The notes under the pieces were generated by a model. The model saw only the letters and a program-made list of their open reading frames with translations, was not told the origin of the DNA and did no database searches. Below, one piece after another: positions 61,780-64,000 of a stretch of 64,000 bases of DNA. Every line of letters starts with the position of its first letter. The stretch's first letter is position 1. Made by a program: the position numbers and the translations under genes. Origin of the DNA: Actinomycetota bacterium (GTDB lineage Bacteria > Actinomycetota > Actinomycetes > Mycobacteriales > Mycobacteriaceae). The DNA is taken from contig JAFDWN010000026.1 in NCBI GenBank assembly GCA_018268465.1, positions 98,909 through 162,908 of the forward strand, written 5' to 3'.

Positions 61780-64000
61780 TCAGCCTCTGCGGTGCGACTT
61801 CGGCGCGGCCTTGGCCTGCCTGCGCGCCGCTTCCCGGCGTTCCCGGCGGCTGCCGCCGCCGCTCGCCGCCGCGGCGTGGCGCGGTCCGGCGCCGTCGCGC
61901 TGCACCTCGGGGGTGCCGTCTTCCGACGGTCCGGTGTAGGTCAGCGGCGGGGCTTCGTCGGCGATTCCCTTCGCGCGCAAGGCCGACGGTGCCGCTGCCC
62001 GTTCCTTGGTGGCGACCCCGCCCTGCCCCGCGGAGTCCTGCGCCTTCGCGGCGGCGGCCTGCGCGAACTCGGCCAGCCCGGTGGGTGCGTCGACGGGCGC
62101 GACGGCCGGTGCCGGCGCGGCTTCGACGGTGACGTTGAACAGGAAACCGACCGACTCCTCTTTGAGCGCGTCGAGCATGCCGACAAACATGTCGTAGCCT
62201 TCGCGCTGGTATTCGACCAGCGGGTCGCGCTGGGCCATGGCCCGTAGACCGATGCCCTCCTTGAGGTAGTCCATCTCGTAGAGGTGCTCGCGCCACTTGC
62301 GGTCGATGACGTTGAGCAGGATGTTGCGTTCCAGCTGGCGCATCGCGCCCTCGCCGGCGATGCCCTCGAGGTGTTTCTCGCGTTCGGCGTAGGCGCGTTC
62401 GACGTCGGCGATGAGGACGTCGAGCAGTTCCTCGCGGGTCAGTTCGCCGGGTTCGCCGATCGCGTCGGAATCGACGAGGTCGTGGTGGTCGACCCCGACG
62501 GGATAGAGGGTCTTCAGCGCGGTCCAGAGGGCCTCCAGGTCCCAATCCTCGGCGTAGCCTTCCGCGGTGGCGCCGTTGACGTAGGCCGTGATGACGTCGA
62601 CCAACATCTTGTGGGCCTGCTCCTGGAGGTTCTCGCCCTCCAGGATCATGCGGCGCTCGTCGTAGATGACCTTGCGCTGCTGGTTCATCACCTCGTCGTA
62701 CTTGAGGACGTTCTTGCGGACCTCGAAGTTCTGCTGCTCGACCTGGGTCTGCGCGCTCTTGATGGCGCGGGTGACCATCTTGGCCTCGATCGGCACGTCC
62801 TCGGGCAGATTGAGCCTGGTCAGCAGCGATTCCAGGGTGGCCCCGTTGAACCGTCGCATCAACTCGTCGCCCAGCGACAGGTAGAACCGGGACTCACCCG
62901 GGTCGCCCTGGCGGCCGGACCGGCCGCGCAGCTGGTTGTCGATACGCCGCGACTCGTGGCGCTCGGTGCCCAGCACGTAGAGCCCACCCACCGCGCGGAC
63001 GTCCTCGGCTTCGGCGTCGGCCTCTTCCTTGATCTTGGTCAGCGTCGCGTCCCAGGCCGCTTCGTAATCCTCGGGTGTCTCCACCGGGTCCAGGCCCTGG
63101 TCCCGCAGGCGTTTGTCGGCCAGGAAGTCGACGTTGCCGCCGAGCACGATGTCGGTGCCGCGGCCGGCCATGTTGGTGGCCACGGTGATGGAACCGAGCC
63201 GGCCCGCCTCGGCGATGATGTTCGCCTCCTGCTCGTGGTACTTGGCGTTGAGCACGTTGTGCGGGATCTTGCGCTTGGTGAACTGGCGCGACAGGTACTC
63301 GGAGCGCTCGACGCTGGTGGTGCCGATCAGCACCGGCTGGCCCTTCTCGTACCGTTCGGAGACGTCGTCGACGACCGCGATGTACTTGGCTTCCTCGGTC
63401 TTGTAGATGAGGTCGGACTGGTCGGCGCGGACCATGTCCCGGTTGGTCGGGATCGGCACCACACCCAGCTTGTAGATCTCGTGCAGCTCGGCGGCCTCGG
63501 TTTGGGCCGTGCCGGTCATTCCGGACAACTTGTTGTAGAGCCGGAAGTAGTTCTGCAGCGTGATGGTGGCCAGCGTCTGGTTCTCGGCCTTGATCTCGAC
63601 GTGCTCCTTGGCCTCGATGGCCTGGTGCATGCCTTCGTTGTAGCGCCGCCCGATGAGCACGCGACCGGTGAACTCGTCGACGATGAACACCTCGCCGTTG
63701 CGGACGATGTAGTCCTTGTCGCGCTGGAAGAGTTCCTTGGCCTTCAGCGAGTTGTTGAGATAGCTGACCAGCGGCGAGTTGGCGGCCTCGTAGAGGTTGT
63801 CGATACCGAGCTGATCCTCGACGAACTCGACCCCCAGTTCGTGCACGCCGACGGTGCGTTTGCGCAGGTCGACCTCGTAATGGACGTCCTTTTCCATCAG
63901 CGGCGCGAGGCGGGCGAACTCGGTGTACCAGTTCGAGGCACCGTCGGCGGGTCCGGAGATGATCAGCGGGGTGCGTGCCTCGTCGATCAGGATCGAGTCG
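61780..64000 (-). CDS. secA1: Protein translocase ATPase SecA1 (N-terminal part outside window)
   Basis: The frame runs off the right edge: the last bases encode [14 protein letters not shown], inside the first nucleotide-binding domain, so about the first 200 residues are missing. Visible parts are the preprotein cross-linking region, NBD2 ([15 protein letters not shown] and [17 protein letters not shown]), the helical scaffold/wing domains and a C-terminal tail rich in Ala, Arg and Lys. The zinc-binding CxC tail of enterobacterial SecA is absent, as usual in mycobacteria. It is the housekeeping motor of Sec export. Confidence 0.95.
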   Translation of the reverse strand, partial: DSILIDEARTPLIISGPADGASNWYTEFARLAPLMEKDVHYEVDLRKRTVGVHELGVEFVEDQLGIDNLYEAANSPLVSYLNNSLKAKELFQRDKDYIVRNGEVFIVDEFTGRVLIGRRYNEGMHQAIEAKEHVEIKAENQTLATITLQNYFRLYNKLSGMTGTAQTEAAELHEIYKLGVVPIPTNRDMVRADQSDLIYKTEEAKYIAVVDDVSERYEKGQPVLIGTTSVERSEYLSRQFTKRKIPHNVLNAKYHEQEANIIAEAGRLGSITVATNMAGRGTDIVLGGNVDFLADKRLRDQGLDPVETPEDYEAAWDATLTKIKEEADAEAEDVRAVGGLYVLGTERHESRRIDNQLRGRSGRQGDPGESRFYLSLGDELMRRFNGATLESLLTRLNLPEDVPIEAKMVTRAIKSAQTQVEQQNFEVRKNVLKYDEVMNQQRKVIYDERRMILEGENLQEQAHKMLVDVITAYVNGATAEGYAEDWDLEALWTALKTLYPVGVDHHDLVDSDAIGEPGELTREELLDVLIADVERAYAEREKHLEGIAGEGAMRQLERNILLNVIDRKWREHLYEMDYLKEGIGLRAMAQRDPLVEYQREGYDMFVGMLDALKEESVGFLFNVTVEAAPAPAVAPVDAPTGLAEFAQAAAAKAQDSAGQGGVATKERAAAPSALRAKGIADEAPPLTYTGPSEDGTPEVQRDGAGPRHAAAASGGGSRRERREAARRQAKAAPKSHRRG

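Noticed and set aside
1-64000. CRISPR arrays, tRNA or rRNA genes, transposases, prophage genes
   Set aside because: No regularly spaced repeats, no tRNA-like cloverleaf and no matching proteins were seen; all gaps are under 300 bases.

Overview
The window is high-GC actinobacterial DNA from a Mycobacterium sensu lato species, most likely a saprophytic rapid grower (Mycolicibacterium type). From about 42 kb to the right end it carries a gene order typical of mycobacteria: lipid kinase, whiB1, pdtaS, a TB7.3-like biotinylated protein, the 24-residue ribosomal protein bL37, rshA-sigH, a YbaK-like deacylase, an SDR, a methyltransferase, an SRAP protein, aroA, rsgA, desA3 with its reductase, ppk2, a WS/DGAT enzyme, an Rv3235-like protein and secA1 (cut by the right edge). 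Species assignment is inference; no rRNA gene is present.

The left 41 kb is a catabolic region for aromatic and hydroaromatic acids. 1-2.6 kb: protocatechuate branch (end of pcaG, pcaB, fused pcaL). 3.6-6.9 kb: two-component phenol/4-hydroxyphenylacetate-type hydroxylase with a divergent AraC regulator. 6.9-12.2 kb: secreted lipase, then an eth-like P450 operon (EthD, P450, fused flavin/2Fe-2S reductase) with its AraC regulator. 12.4-15.7 kb: catR-catB-catA-catC. 15.9-21.9 kb: divergent benA-benB-benCD-benK, in which benC and benD are one 897-codon gene with a GntR-type FCD ligand-binding domain between the two enzymes. 22-26.3 kb: quinone oxidoreductase, TetR with two palindromic operators, and a large LuxR-type ATPase regulator. 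26.3-30.7 kb: pcaF-pcaD-pcaI-pcaJ with a divergent LysR. 30.8-40.4 kb: a tightly coupled seven-gene operon (MHS transporter, shikimate-dehydrogenase-like enzyme, 2,4-dienoyl-CoA-reductase-like flavoprotein, aldo/keto reductase, Gfo/Idh/MocA dehydrogenase, KstD-like flavoprotein, TIM-barrel protein) behind a LysR gene.

These genes fit one funnel. Phenol and benzoate would give catechol; catechol (cat) and protocatechuate (pca) both give 3-oxoadipate enol-lactone; PcaL/PcaD, PcaIJ and PcaF take it to succinyl-CoA and acetyl-CoA. The 30.8-39.4 kb operon resembles an enlarged shikimate/quinate utilisation system whose product could be protocatechuate, but its substrate is an inference.

The most unusual items are the BenC-FCD-BenD fusion, the enlarged hydroaromatic operon, a pair of matching double-palindrome operators in front of desA3 and its reductase, a WS/DGAT enzyme with an altered HHxxxDG motif, and two families of related intergenic hairpins. 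No gene-free stretch exceeds 300 bases. I saw no tRNA, rRNA, insertion sequence, phage gene or CRISPR array.
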